The position numbers were made by a program, and so were the translations under genes. Source: Bacteroidales bacterium (GTDB taxonomy: Bacteria; Bacteroidota; Bacteroidia; Bacteroidales; 4484-276). From it: DNA of 36,170 nucleotides. The notes beneath the pieces are model-generated. The model made no database searches, was not told where the DNA came from, and saw nothing but the letters and a program-made list of their open reading frames with translations. The stretch lies in assembly GCA_014860585.1 (NCBI GenBank), contig JACZJL010000166.1, positions 1-36,170 on the forward strand, written 5' to 3'. Shown piece by piece: positions 17,942-27,145 of this stretch (positions are counted from its first letter, which is position 1; each line of letters starts with the position of its first letter).

Positions 17942-20775
17942 TTGAATATCAAACAGGAAGCATCGTCAAAGTTAGAAACCGCCAGTGGGTGGTGCTGCCG
18001 TCGCCCGATCAGGACTTACTCCTGCTTAAGCCGCTTGGCGGCAGCGAAGAAGAAACCATCGGGATTTTCAACGACATTCCTTTCGAACACGACAAGCCCG
18101 TTCGCGACAGCTTCCCTTATCCTACTGAGAACAACCTGGGCGATTTTGCCACCGCCCGCCTTTTATACAACGCCTCCCGACTTTCTTTCCGATCCGGCGC
18201 CGGTCCCTTCCGCTCTTTCGGTAAGCTCTCGGTAAGGCCGCGCACCTATCAGTTGGTTCCTCTCATCATGGCCCTGAGGCAGGGAACCAAAAGGCTGCTG
18301 ATTGCCGATGATGTGGGCATTGGTAAAACCATCGAAGCCCTGATGATCGTAAGGGAATTGCTTGACCGTGCCGAGATCAGACGCTTTGCGGTGCTTTGCC
18401 TTCCTCACCTTTGCGAGCAGTGGAAGGAAGAACTCCATGATAAATTTGGCATCGAAGCAGAAATCATCCGCTCAGGTACCATGGGCAAGCTCGAAAGGGA
18501 AGTGCCCGGCGACCACAGCATTTTCAACTGGTTCCCCCATCAGATTATTTCCATTGATTTCATCAAACAGGAAAAATACAAAAGCCGCTTCATTGCCGAA
18601 TGTCCTGAAATGATTGTGGTGGACGAAGCCCACACCTGCTCCAGGCCCGATGGCGTATCAATCGGGCAGCACCAGCGTTACAGCCTGCTGCACGAACTGG
18701 CCGGATTAGAGGATAAACACATCATCATGCTTACCGCCACACCGCACAGCGGAAAGCAGCAGCAATTCCAATCATTGCTCGGTTTGTTGCGTCCTGAATT
18801 TGAAACCCTCGATTTGCTTGAAGGAGATTACGAAAGCAAACGCAGAATTGCAGCCCATTTTGTCCAGCGCCGCCGCAACGACGTTGAAAAATGGTTAGAC
18901 GAAAACACTCCCTTCCCGAAACGTGAGGCCTTTGAACTGGAATACCGGCTCTCGCCAAACTACTCCCGCTTTTACAACGAAGTCTGGAAATTTGCCCGCG
19001 GCATCACCGTTGACAATACCCGCTTGCCCCAGCAGCAGAAAATGCGCTACTGGACGGTGCTTTCGCTCATCCGTGGCGTAATGTCAAGCCCGGATTGCGG
19101 CGTGGAAATGCTGAAAAACCGTTTCCTGAAAGCAAACATCGGCGCTGCCGCCGATCCTATGCCCGAAGAGGAGGAAAACCCCGCCATTGATTCTGATTTT
19201 GGCGAAGAAAGCGACAACGAACCTTCCGGATTGTTTGCCGTTACCAGTTTCTCATCAGCCGAAGAACGAAGCCTGAAATTCCTGATGGATGAACTCGAAA
19301 AGCTGGGCAACCTCCGCGACGACCTGAAAGCCCACACCGCCGCCACCCAACTGGCTTCCTGGATCAGGGAAGGATATAATCCTGTGGTTTTCTGCCGCTT
19401 CATTCAAACAGCGAAATATCTTGGACGTGTGGTGGCGCCCTGGCTGCGTGCGCAGTTTAATGATTTGCAGGTAGAAGTGATCACCAGTGAACTGAACGAC
19501 GATCTGAGGCGTGAAAAAATCACCGAAACCGGAAAATCGCCCAAAAGGCTGATTTTCGCCACCGATTGCCTCAGCGAAGGCATCAACCTGCAGGAGCATT
19601 ACACTGCCGTGCTGCATTACGACCTGCCCTGGAACCCCAACCGCCTCGAACAACGCGAAGGCCGTATTGACCGCTACGGGCAGCCCAAAGACAAAGTGAT
19701 CACCACCCTGCTTTTTGGCAAAGACAACCCCATGGATGGCGTGGTGATGCGCGTACTTCTCCAAAAAGCAAGACAAATACGCAGGGCCAACGGCATCACT
19801 GTGCCATTTCCCGAAGACAACCAGTCCATCATGGACGCCATTCTGAATGCCGTAATCCTGAATCCATCTGCCATGCAGGAAGTGCAGCAATTGTCGCTTG
19901 AGCTGGATATTGACCCTGTTATTAAAGAATCAGAACTTAAAGTCAGTCGCGCTTACGACAAGGCCATCAACGATGAACTCAGGATCAGAAACCTGTTTGC
20001 TCAAAATCCCATCGTGAAGGAACTCAACATTGACCGCGACCTTAAAGATACCGACAAAGCCCTGGGCAATCCAAAAACAGTGGACCGTTTTGTCCAGGAT
20101 GCTTTTTCCTTCCTCGGCGTGCAAATGGAACCTGCAAAGCACGGCTGGCGAATATTTCCATCCCAGCTTCCGGCCATTCTCAAACCCCTGCTGCCCGACG
20201 AACGCAACCTCCGCATCACTTTTCACTCACCCGTTCCCTCCGGCTATTACTACATAGGCCGCAATCATGCGCTTGTGGAGCAGTTGTGCCATTACATCCT
20301 CAGCCTTGCCTTTATGCACGACGGCAACAAAAAAGTGGCGCGTGCATCGGTATTTGGTTCTGAATCGGTTCAGCAAAAAACCGTGATCGTGCAGTTCAGG
20401 GTGCGAAACCATATACGCCAGATAAACGGTTCACACGAATTCCTGGCCGAAGAAATGATGCTCTGGGGCTACAGCGGACATCCCGGAAACGGAAACGAAT
20501 TAAACCCGGAAGAAGCACGCACATTGTTGATGACTGCCAAAGTACATCGTGACATCCAGCCTGAGCAGCAGGCCGTTTTTCTTGAAAAAGAAATCGAAAC
20601 CATCCACAACATGCACGAAAGGGTGGATAAGCTGGCGCAGGAACGCGCCGGGGAATTGATTGAAGCGCACGAGCGTTACCGCAAAGCCCTCAAAGCGAAA
20701 GAATACGAAATTGGCGCAGTGCTGCCTATGGATATGATCGGCATTTATATTCTCTTACCCGAAATCAACTTGTAA
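17938..20775 (+). CDS. SNF2-family helicase, DrmD-like
   Basis: A 945-aa SF2 ATPase. An N-terminal beta-rich segment (1-60) is followed by Walker A ADDVGIGKT (123-131), DEAH (229-232), a TATPHSG motif, and a C-terminal lobe with FATDCLSEGINLQ and QREGRIDRYGQ (572-582). Residues 720-945 are extra, ending in a helical segment rich in Glu and Arg. It starts at GTG 17938, overlapping the helicase stop by 4 bp, so translation is coupled. The methyltransferase starts 2 bp after its stop. In class 1 DISARM a SNF2 helicase (DrmD) precedes an adenine methyltransferase in just this way. Assignment to DrmD itself would need a profile search. GC content is high (65% in 19621-19680, counted by hand). Confidence 0.88.
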   Translation: MIEYQTGSIVKVRNRQWVVLPSPDQDLLLLKPLGGSEEETIGIFNDIPFEHDKPVRDSFPYPTENNLGDFATARLLYNASRLSFRSGAGPFRSFGKLSVRPRTYQLVPLIMALRQGTKRLLIADDVGIGKTIEALMIVRELLDRAEIRRFAVLCLPHLCEQWKEELHDKFGIEAEIIRSGTMGKLEREVPGDHSIFNWFPHQIISIDFIKQEKYKSRFIAECPEMIVVDEAHTCSRPDGVSIGQHQRYSLLHELAGLEDKHIIMLTATPHSGKQQQFQSLLGLLRPEFETLDLLEGDYESKRRIAAHFVQRRRNDVEKWLDENTPFPKREAFELEYRLSPNYSRFYNEVWKFARGITVDNTRLPQQQKMRYWTVLSLIRGVMSSPDCGVEMLKNRFLKANIGAAADPMPEEEENPAIDSDFGEESDNEPSGLFAVTSFSSAEERSLKFLMDELEKLGNLRDDLKAHTAATQLASWIREGYNPVVFCRFIQTAKYLGRVVAPWLRAQFNDLQVEVITSELNDDLRREKITETGKSPKRLIFATDCLSEGINLQEHYTAVLHYDLPWNPNRLEQREGRIDRYGQPKDKVITTLLFGKDNPMDGVVMRVLLQKARQIRRANGITVPFPEDNQSIMDAILNAVILNPSAMQEVQQLSLELDIDPVIKESELKVSRAYDKAINDELRIRNLFAQNPIVKELNIDRDLKDTDKALGNPKTVDRFVQDAFSFLGVQMEPAKHGWRIFPSQLPAILKPLLPDERNLRITFHSPVPSGYYYIGRNHALVEQLCHYILSLAFMHDGNKKVARASVFGSESVQQKTVIVQFRVRNHIRQINGSHEFLAEEMMLWGYSGHPGNGNELNPEEARTLLMTAKVHRDIQPEQQAVFLEKEIETIHNMHERVDKLAQERAGELIEAHERYRKALKAKEYEIGAVLPMDMIGIYILLPEINL

Positions 20776-20777
20776 GC

Positions 20778-23700
20778 ATGAACTTCCCATCCATACAGAT
20801 TTACGGAAACATACTCTCGCCCGACCTGCTCAACCGGCTCGACAGCGACGATAACCTGCCGGGCCAAAAACCAAAGGATTTCAATCTGGAATCCTCCGCC
20901 CGTGTGCGTGATGAAATATCCCAGGCATGGTCGCTGGCAATCAATTATTACAAAGGCTACAGGCTAAGGCTCGAAAAATTATCGCCCAACCAGAGCGGCG
21001 AATCCGAAACCCGCAACCTGTGGATCACACCGCTGATGAGCCTGTTGGGTTATAACCTGCGCTACGAAAACACCGCCCAAACCATAGCCGGAAAAACCTA
21101 CCACATCACCGATCCTGCCGCCAACCTCGATGGCTTTCCGCTGATCATTGCCGGATACAACCAGGACCCGGACAAAAAGCCTTACGGCCTTCGCATGTCG
21201 CCACACGCCCTGCTGCAGGAATACCTCAACTTCTGCGATGCCCACCTTTTCGGGATGGTAACCAATGGCCGGGTGTTGCGCCTGCTCCGCGACTCCGGAC
21301 GTATCATCCGCCAGTCGTACGTGGAAATAGACCTTGAGCGCATGTTCGACGAAAACCTCTATGCCGACTTCGCAGCCTTCTTCCGCCTCTTCCATGCGAG
21401 CCGAATGCCACAGCAGCAGTTTAACGGCCAGGAAAGTTTCATGGAGCATTACCACCTCGATGCGCTGGAAAGCGGAACCCGCATACGCGAAAACCTCAGC
21501 CGCGCGGTGGAAGATGCCATCAAGCTATTTGCCGACGGCTTCCTCAGCCACCCGGCCAACGAGGCGTTGCGCGAAAGCGTGAAAAATGGCGCACTCACTT
21601 CCGAATTGTTGTACCGCCTCATGCTGCGCCTGGTGTATCGCCTGCTTTTCCTGATGGTGATTGAGGAACGCAACCTCGTATTCCCGCAGGATGCACAAAA
21701 GCAAGGCCGCCGGCTCAGCGATATTTACAACAATTACTACAGCGTGCTCAGGCTGCGCCGCCTTACACGCAATCCTGCCGTGAGAGACCAGCGCTTTAGC
21801 GACCTCTGGCAGGGGCTGCTCAATACCTTCCGCCTTTTCGAGACCGGAAAGTACGGCCACCCGCTGGGCATCAAACCGCTCAACGGCGAGTTGTTCGGCC
21901 CCGATGCGCTGGAATATGTCAGCGAGGCTAACCTCGGCAACAAAACCCTGCTCACGGCCCTCGAAAAGCTGATGTGGTTCACCAATGCCTCCGGCGCCAT
22001 GCAGCCCATCAACTACAAGCTGTTGAATGTGGAGGAATTTGGCTCGGTGTATGAAGGCCTGCTCGAATACGACCCTGTTATACCGGCAGTGGGCAACACC
22101 TTCACGTTCGATTTTGTATCCGGCAGCGGGCGTTCTTCTTCCGGTTCGCACTACACCCCCGAAGAGCTGGTGCAACCCCTCATCAAACATTCGCTCGACT
22201 ACCTGCTGGATGACCGCGAAAAGCTGATCAGGCAGGAAACTGAGCAAAAGAAACTGCGGGGCGCCGAAAAAGCCGATGCCCGCGAAGAAGTCATCAAAAA
22301 GCACCTGCTCAGCCTCAAAGTTGCTGATATTTCCTGTGGCAGCGGCCATATCCTGCTGAGTGCCGCCCGCCGCATTGCACACCGCTACGCCTGCCTGCTC
22401 GAAGAAAGCGACCAGCCCACACCCAGCGGACTGCGCCACGCCATTAGGCTGGTGATTAAAAACTGCATCTACGGAGTGGACAAAAACCCCCTGGCCGTGG
22501 AACTTTGCAAGGTAGCCCTCTGGCTCGAAGCCCACAACCCCGGCGAACCCCTCAGCTTCCTGGACCACCGCATCAAATGCGGCGACAGCATAGTTGGCCT
22601 GGCGCACCGCGACGAACTGGAAAACGGCATTGCCGACGAAGCCTTTAAAACCCTGCCCGGCGACGACAAAGAGGTGGCTGCCGCCTTCCGCAAACAAAAC
22701 AAAACCGAACGCATACAAAAAACCCAGCAAAAGCTGGAGTTTGACAAGGAAATTGAAACTGAGCTGAGCGAGGTGATTAAAAAGTTCAGGCTTTTTGAGA
22801 ACCTGCCCGAGCGCACCCCACTGGAAATAGCCGCCAAAGCCCGTGCCCACCGCGATTATGAAAAAAGTGTGCAGCGCACCCGCCTCAAGCAGATGGCCGA
22901 TGCGCAGGTAGCCCAGTTCTTTATCCCCAAAATGCCCGAAACCAAGCACCTGCTGATCACCGATTACGATTACCGCAGCCTGCTGCGGCAGGTAAACAAA
23001 GGCATTGGTTCCATACAGGAACGCAGGGTTAGTTATGCCGGTGAAGTGTTAGCAGCCCAAAAACGCTTCTTCCACTGGTTTATCGAATTCCCGGAGGTGT
23101 TTGCACAAGGTGGATTTGATTGTGTGTTGGGAAATCCGCCGTTCTTAGGTGGACAAAAACTTTCAGGGTATTTTGGAGATCCGTTTTTGGAATGGTTAAA
23201 ATTCCAGTATGCTCCCATTGGCGCCGTTGACCTTGTAACTTATTTTTTCAGGAGGGTTTTTACAGTTCTCACACATGGTGGCTTCCTGTCGCTAATTTCT
23301 ACAAATACCATTGCACAGGGGAGGGCGCGGGAGGATGGGCTGGATGTGATTGTAAAAAATGGAGGAACAATTAACCACGCCGTAAAAAGCATGAAATGGC
23401 CTGGACTTGCTGCGGTAGAAGTTGCACTGGTTACCATTACCAGGCAAGATTGGAAAGGCAAGTTTACCTTATCGGGTAAAATTGTTAATCAAATTACACC
23501 CTATTTGGATGATGCAGAAACTACTGGAAATCCTTTCCCATTGAAACAAAATGAAGGCAAAAGTTTTCAGGGAAGCATTGTGCTGGGTAAAGGTTTTGTG
23601 CTGGAACCACACGAAGCCAAAGCATTGATTGCGAAAGACCCTCGCAATAAAGATGTGCTTTTCCCTTACCTGAATGGAGATGACCTGAACAACAACCCCG

Positions 23701-24938
23701 ACCAAAGCCACAGCCGGTGGGTGATCAACTTTTTTGACTGGCCTGAAGAAAAAGCCAAAACCTATCCCGATTGTTATGAAATTATAAAACAATTGGTTAA
23801 ACCAGAGAGGCAGCTCCAGAAAAATAATTCTGATGGTCTCAGAAGAAAAAAATATTGGTGGCAATATGGTCGAAATCCTATCAGTCTATACCAAACAATA
23901 GCTGCATTGGAAAGAGTGTTGGTAAGCTGTAGAGTTTCTAAATATGTAAATCATACTTTTGTTGATTACGATCCGGTATTTGATGTTGCAAATACAGTTG
24001 TGGCAAGAAGTAGTTTTTCTGCATACGCTCTTTTACAAAACACATTGCATGAACAATGGGCATGGAAATATGCATCATCCTTAGAAAGTAGGATTAGATA
24101 TTTAAATGTAGATTGCATAGATACCTTTCCCTTTCCTCAAAATAGCAGCAAATCGCAGAAAGAACAATTTCAAAAAGAAGGAGAAGCCTACTACAAACAC
24201 CGCCGCCAGCTCATGCTTTCCATGCAATTAGGCCTAACCAAAACCTACAATGCATTTCATGCCCCGGAGGTGCAGCCCGGCATCACCACCGCTGCCCTGC
24301 AGGGCAAGGATAAAAAAGCCATCGAAAAGCAATACGGCAAAGAAGTCTGGAACCTCTGGAACCACCTGCAAAGAACCCCCGGCGCCTGCACCATAGAAGA
24401 AGCCATCGCCGGCATCGTCCACCTCCGCCAACTCCACGTACAAATGGACAATGCTGTGCTGGAAGCCTACGGGTGGGGAGAAAAGGTGGCTTCGGCAAGC
24501 TCAGCCACCGGCTCCCCGGGCACTGAGCCTGTCGAAGTGCCGTCCACTCAGCCTGCCAAAACCCTGGCCACTGAGCCTGTCGAAGTGCCACCCCACCAAA
24601 CACCAATTAACCAAACCCCAATCAACCTGAACCACAACTTCTACGAAATAGACTACCTCCCCGAAAACGACCGCATCCGCTACACCATCCATCCCGACGC
24701 CCGCAAGGAAGTCCTCAAGCGCCTGCTCCAACTCAACCACCAACTCTTCGAGCAGGAAGCCCTCGAAGGCCTCCACAAAGAAGAAACCGTAAGGAAATTC
24801 TACGAGCAGAAAGGAACAGCCATCCCCGAGGAGGTGAGCAAATGGTTTAGGAAAGGAAAAGAATATAAGAAACCCAAAACCATAAAAGCAAATGTTAATG
24901 AGGCAAATATAGGATACGGAAATTTATTTACTGATTAG
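20778..24938 (+). CDS. Eco57I-like N6-adenine DNA methyltransferase, DrmMI-like
   Basis: A 1386-aa protein. The SAM-binding motif I is DISCGSGH (517-524), preceded by a helical N-terminal region. YGVDKNPLAVELCKVALWLEAH follows, and the catalytic motif IV is NPPF (786-789), which indicates exocyclic adenine methylation. The 260 residues between the motifs are an insertion. The region after NPPF to about residue 1130 is the likely target-recognition domain. No nuclease motif is obvious, so it is probably methylation only, marking self DNA. Residues about 1237-1275 are encoded by small repeats (TEPVEVP twice, QTPIN twice). Base composition shifts sharply inside the gene. It could instead be a type IIG-like or PglX-like enzyme; the SNF2 neighbour favours a DrmMI-like role. 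Confidence 0.88.
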   Translation: MNFPSIQIYGNILSPDLLNRLDSDDNLPGQKPKDFNLESSARVRDEISQAWSLAINYYKGYRLRLEKLSPNQSGESETRNLWITPLMSLLGYNLRYENTAQTIAGKTYHITDPAANLDGFPLIIAGYNQDPDKKPYGLRMSPHALLQEYLNFCDAHLFGMVTNGRVLRLLRDSGRIIRQSYVEIDLERMFDENLYADFAAFFRLFHASRMPQQQFNGQESFMEHYHLDALESGTRIRENLSRAVEDAIKLFADGFLSHPANEALRESVKNGALTSELLYRLMLRLVYRLLFLMVIEERNLVFPQDAQKQGRRLSDIYNNYYSVLRLRRLTRNPAVRDQRFSDLWQGLLNTFRLFETGKYGHPLGIKPLNGELFGPDALEYVSEANLGNKTLLTALEKLMWFTNASGAMQPINYKLLNVEEFGSVYEGLLEYDPVIPAVGNTFTFDFVSGSGRSSSGSHYTPEELVQPLIKHSLDYLLDDREKLIRQETEQKKLRGAEKADAREEVIKKHLLSLKVADISCGSGHILLSAARRIAHRYACLLEESDQPTPSGLRHAIRLVIKNCIYGVDKNPLAVELCKVALWLEAHNPGEPLSFLDHRIKCGDSIVGLAHRDELENGIADEAFKTLPGDDKEVAAAFRKQNKTERIQKTQQKLEFDKEIETELSEVIKKFRLFENLPERTPLEIAAKARAHRDYEKSVQRTRLKQMADAQVAQFFIPKMPETKHLLITDYDYRSLLRQVNKGIGSIQERRVSYAGEVLAAQKRFFHWFIEFPEVFAQGGFDCVLGNPPFLGGQKLSGYFGDPFLEWLKFQYAPIGAVDLVTYFFRRVFTVLTHGGFLSLISTNTIAQGRAREDGLDVIVKNGGTINHAVKSMKWPGLAAVEVALVTITRQDWKGKFTLSGKIVNQITPYLDDAETTGNPFPLKQNEGKSFQGSIVLGKGFVLEPHEAKALIAKDPRNKDVLFPYLNGDDLNNNPDQSHSRWVINFFDWPEEKAKTYPDCYEIIKQLVKPERQLQKNNSDGLRRKKYWWQYGRNPISLYQTIAALERVLVSCRVSKYVNHTFVDYDPVFDVANTVVARSSFSAYALLQNTLHEQWAWKYASSLESRIRYLNVDCIDTFPFPQNSSKSQKEQFQKEGEAYYKHRRQLMLSMQLGLTKTYNAFHAPEVQPGITTAALQGKDKKAIEKQYGKEVWNLWNHLQRTPGACTIEEAIAGIVHLRQLHVQMDNAVLEAYGWGEKVASASSATGSPGTEPVEVPSTQPAKTLATEPVEVPPHQTPINQTPINLNHNFYEIDYLPENDRIRYTIHPDARKEVLKRLLQLNHQLFEQEALEGLHKEETVRKFYEQKGTAIPEEVSKWFRKGKEYKKPKTIKANVNEANIGYGNLFTD
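24485..24587 (+). repeat. Cluster of small palindromic repeats inside the methyltransferase gene
   Basis: GGTGGCTTCGGCAAGCTCAGCCACC-type element at 24485-24509 (arms GGTGGCT/AGCCACC). Then CACTGAGCCTGTCGAAGTG at 24521-24539, a degenerate copy at 24545-24563, and a second exact copy at 24569-24587. Elements built on CTGAGCCTGTCGAAG are familiar interspersed repeats in several bacterial genomes. Here the reading frame stays open and the copies encode TEPVEVP. The next 40 bases (24594-24630) are a low-complexity repeat encoding QTPIN twice. Confidence 0.8.
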
Positions 24939-24941
24939 TAA

Positions 24942-24949
24942 TACTTTTG
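24942..24949 (+). promoter_or_regulatory. Candidate internal promoter -7 box before the ATPase gene
   Basis: TACTTTTG followed by CATT and then the ATG at 24954. It lies in the 15-bp gap between the methyltransferase stop and the ATPase start. If used, the transcript would be leaderless or nearly so. No -33 TTTG is visible at the normal distance. Confidence 0.4.
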
Positions 24950-24953
24950 CATT

Positions 24954-26327
24954 ATGATACGATCCATACACATCAAAAATTTCAAAGCCTGGGCTGATAG
25001 CAGAAAAATCAGGCTTGCACCGCTCACCATTTTTTGTGGGAATAACAGTAGCGGAAAATCATCGCTTGCCCAGTTTATGCTTATGCTTAAACAAACGGTT
25101 GAATCGTACGACAGGCAAAGAGTATTGCACCTGGGCGATGATAAAGCGATGATTGATCTGGGTACTTACAAAGATTTAATCTTCAATCATGACACAGATC
25201 AGCGCCTGGAGTTCTCGTTTGATTTCGATGCCTTGCCGCCCATAAAAGTGGTTGATGCAGTGAAGCAGGAAAACAAAGGTGTTTTCAGTAACCTGTATTT
25301 TGAAGCACAAGTATCTTTTGACCGAAAAAATTCAAAAACCCAGTTGGATCAAATGAAATACACATTGTACAATGGAGAAGTTATTTCATTTCTGCTTCAG
25401 TTGGATCAGGGTGGGTATCGTCTTGAAAGTGAAAATTATGTGGCTGTACGTCAGAAAGGCCGTGCCTGGAGATTACCTGCTCCGGAGAACTTTTTTGGTT
25501 TTCCTGACGAAGCCATTGCTTACTATCAAAATACAGGATTTCTCAACGATTTGTCGCTGGCAATCAAAAACCTGTTTAAAAGCATCTACTATGTAGGGCC
25601 GCTGCGTGAACATCCTGAAAGATTCTATCAGTTTTCAGGAGAGGAGCCACCGGATGTTGGTTCAAAAGGCAAACTTGCAATCAACGCCTTGCTTGCTGCC
25701 AAAGAAAGGAAAATTGCCCGTGGCTTTAAAGCCCGTGCCGAAACTTTTGAAATGTTGGTAGCAAGGTGGCTAAAACAAATGGGATTGATTGACAGCTTTT
25801 CTGTCAGACCTATTTCGGAAGGGCGCAAAGAATATGAGGTAAGAATTAAAATTCAGCCCGGCGCTCCAGAGGTTTTGATTACCGATGTTGGGTTTGGTAT
25901 TTCGCAGGTATTACCTGTTTTGGTGCAGTGTTTTTATGTACAGCCAGATTCCACCTTATTTTTCGAACAGCCTGAAATTCATTTGCATCCATCAGTTCAG
26001 TCGCACCTTGGCGATTTGTTCATCGAGGCCACACAAGCCAGGGAAAAGGGTAAAGACCGCAACATTCAGGTCATCGTAGAATCTCACTCTGAGCACCTAA
26101 TCAGAAGGATTCAGCGCAGAATTGCCGAAGATGTTATCAAGCCCGAAGATGTGGCACTGTATTTCATTCGCCAGCAAAAGGGCAAAGCTGTCATCGAAGA
26201 GATGAACCTTGATATTTTTGGCAATATCACCAACTGGCCCGAAAACTTTTTCGGCAACGATCTTGAAGATTTAGCCGCTATGACAAGGGCTGCAAGAGAT
26301 AAAAAAAGAAATCAGCAGAATGGATGA
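24954..26327 (+). CDS. ABC/SMC-type AAA ATPase with DUF3696-like C-terminus
   Basis: A 457-aa ATPase. Walker A is GNNSSGKSS (29-37), right after the typical IKNFKAW start. The signature-like region is DVGFGISQVLPVL (311-323), Walker B FFEQPEIHLHP (336-346) and the H-loop VIVESHSEHLIRRI (373-386). The C-terminal IFGNITNWPENFFGNDLEDLAAM matches the DUF3696 style. ATPases of this OLD/PARIS-AriA-like shape act in abortive or guard-type phage defence with a nuclease partner. Here the partner is presumably the PIN-like protein, whose start codon overlaps this gene's end by 8 bp. It follows the methyltransferase by 15 bp. Confidence 0.88.
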   Translation: MIRSIHIKNFKAWADSRKIRLAPLTIFCGNNSSGKSSLAQFMLMLKQTVESYDRQRVLHLGDDKAMIDLGTYKDLIFNHDTDQRLEFSFDFDALPPIKVVDAVKQENKGVFSNLYFEAQVSFDRKNSKTQLDQMKYTLYNGEVISFLLQLDQGGYRLESENYVAVRQKGRAWRLPAPENFFGFPDEAIAYYQNTGFLNDLSLAIKNLFKSIYYVGPLREHPERFYQFSGEEPPDVGSKGKLAINALLAAKERKIARGFKARAETFEMLVARWLKQMGLIDSFSVRPISEGRKEYEVRIKIQPGAPEVLITDVGFGISQVLPVLVQCFYVQPDSTLFFEQPEIHLHPSVQSHLGDLFIEATQAREKGKDRNIQVIVESHSEHLIRRIQRRIAEDVIKPEDVALYFIRQQKGKAVIEEMNLDIFGNITNWPENFFGNDLEDLAAMTRAARDKKRNQQNG

Positions 26328-26826
26328 ATTTGTGGTGGACACCAATGTGCCTCTGATTGCCAGAGGTGAGTCGCATATGTCAACAGATTGTGAGCTGGCT
26401 TGTGCCCGGTTCATTGAAAATTTTTTGAGAGGAAGACAAATTTTGGTGATTGACGATGACTTTGAGCTGATTGGCGAATACATGAACCAAATTCCATTGT
26501 CGGGTCCTGTTAATTTTGCCAACCGTTTCCTGAAATGGCTATTTGAAAACCAGGGTAATTCACACCGGGTAAAGCAAGTGAAAATCAACCTTTACGACTC
26601 CGGATCAAATGAGGAAAATCTTAAAGGCCTATTAGCTATAAATATTGATCCCTCTGATTTAAAGTTTATTGCTGTTGCTTTTGCCAACTTTGGCAAAGCA
26701 CCCATTGCCGAAGCATCCGACAGCAAATGGATTGGATGGGAAAGAGCACTCCATGACCTGGGTATTAAAGTTGATTTTCTTTGCAAGCGGGAATTAGCTG
26801 AGATTTTCCAAAAAAAGATGGGATAG
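26320..26826 (+). CDS. PIN-like domain protein, probable nuclease effector
   Basis: A 168-aa protein starting FVVDTNVPL, the classic first strand of PIN-domain ribonucleases. Candidate acidic active-site residues are Asp7, Glu53 (GEYMN), Asp113 (PSDLKFIAVA) and Asp134 (ASDSKW), in the PIN order. It overlaps the ATPase gene by 8 bp (ATGGATGA), so the two are translationally coupled and probably one functional unit. In PIN toxin-antitoxin pairs the partner is a small antitoxin, and none is present here. Control by the large ATPase is the more likely arrangement. RNA cleavage is inferred from the fold signature only. Confidence 0.72.
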   Translation: MDEFVVDTNVPLIARGESHMSTDCELACARFIENFLRGRQILVIDDDFELIGEYMNQIPLSGPVNFANRFLKWLFENQGNSHRVKQVKINLYDSGSNEENLKGLLAINIDPSDLKFIAVAFANFGKAPIAEASDSKWIGWERALHDLGIKVDFLCKRELAEIFQKKMG

Positions 26827-27145
26827 CTTTTTAAATGGATTTACAATGCTAAACTTCCTATGGTAGTAATTCTGTAAACAAGCCTCAAACAAAATGTGTC
26901 AATACTAAATCATCAGCAAGGCCTGTATGGGTGCTCACAAGACAGGAATTAGATAAAGATTGATGCGAAGTAAGATAAAGAGAGGCAGTATGTAATTGAT
27001 TATATGGTTGTTAAACTAAGACAGACGGTTTGTTTTAAGATAGACACAAGACAGTAGATTAGACTATCAAGGCCAATGAAACAGAAATTAGCAAATACGA
27101 CGAATACCGCCCCCGCCGCTTCTTTCAGGAAGGCGGCTTACCGGC

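Noticed and set aside
19255-19890. Minus-strand open frame of 211 codons opposite the SNF2 gene
   Set aside because: Same reasoning: the sense strand encodes conserved helicase motifs here (QREGRIDRYGQ).
21525-22949. Long minus-strand open frame (474 codons) opposite the methyltransferase
   Set aside because: It lies wholly inside a well-supported gene in a GC-rich block where antisense frames stay open by chance. Its translation is repetitive in Ala, Gly, Phe and Val without motifs.
26320-26826. PIN-like gene as the toxin of a classical VapBC pair
   Set aside because: No small antitoxin gene is adjacent; the overlapping partner is a 457-aa ATPase, which points to a different mechanism.
27017-27060. 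Short direct repeats (TAAGACAGAC / TAAGATAGAC) as a possible CRISPR-like array
   Set aside because: Only two to three imperfect 10-bp copies with irregular spacing; no spacer pattern and no cas genes anywhere in the window.
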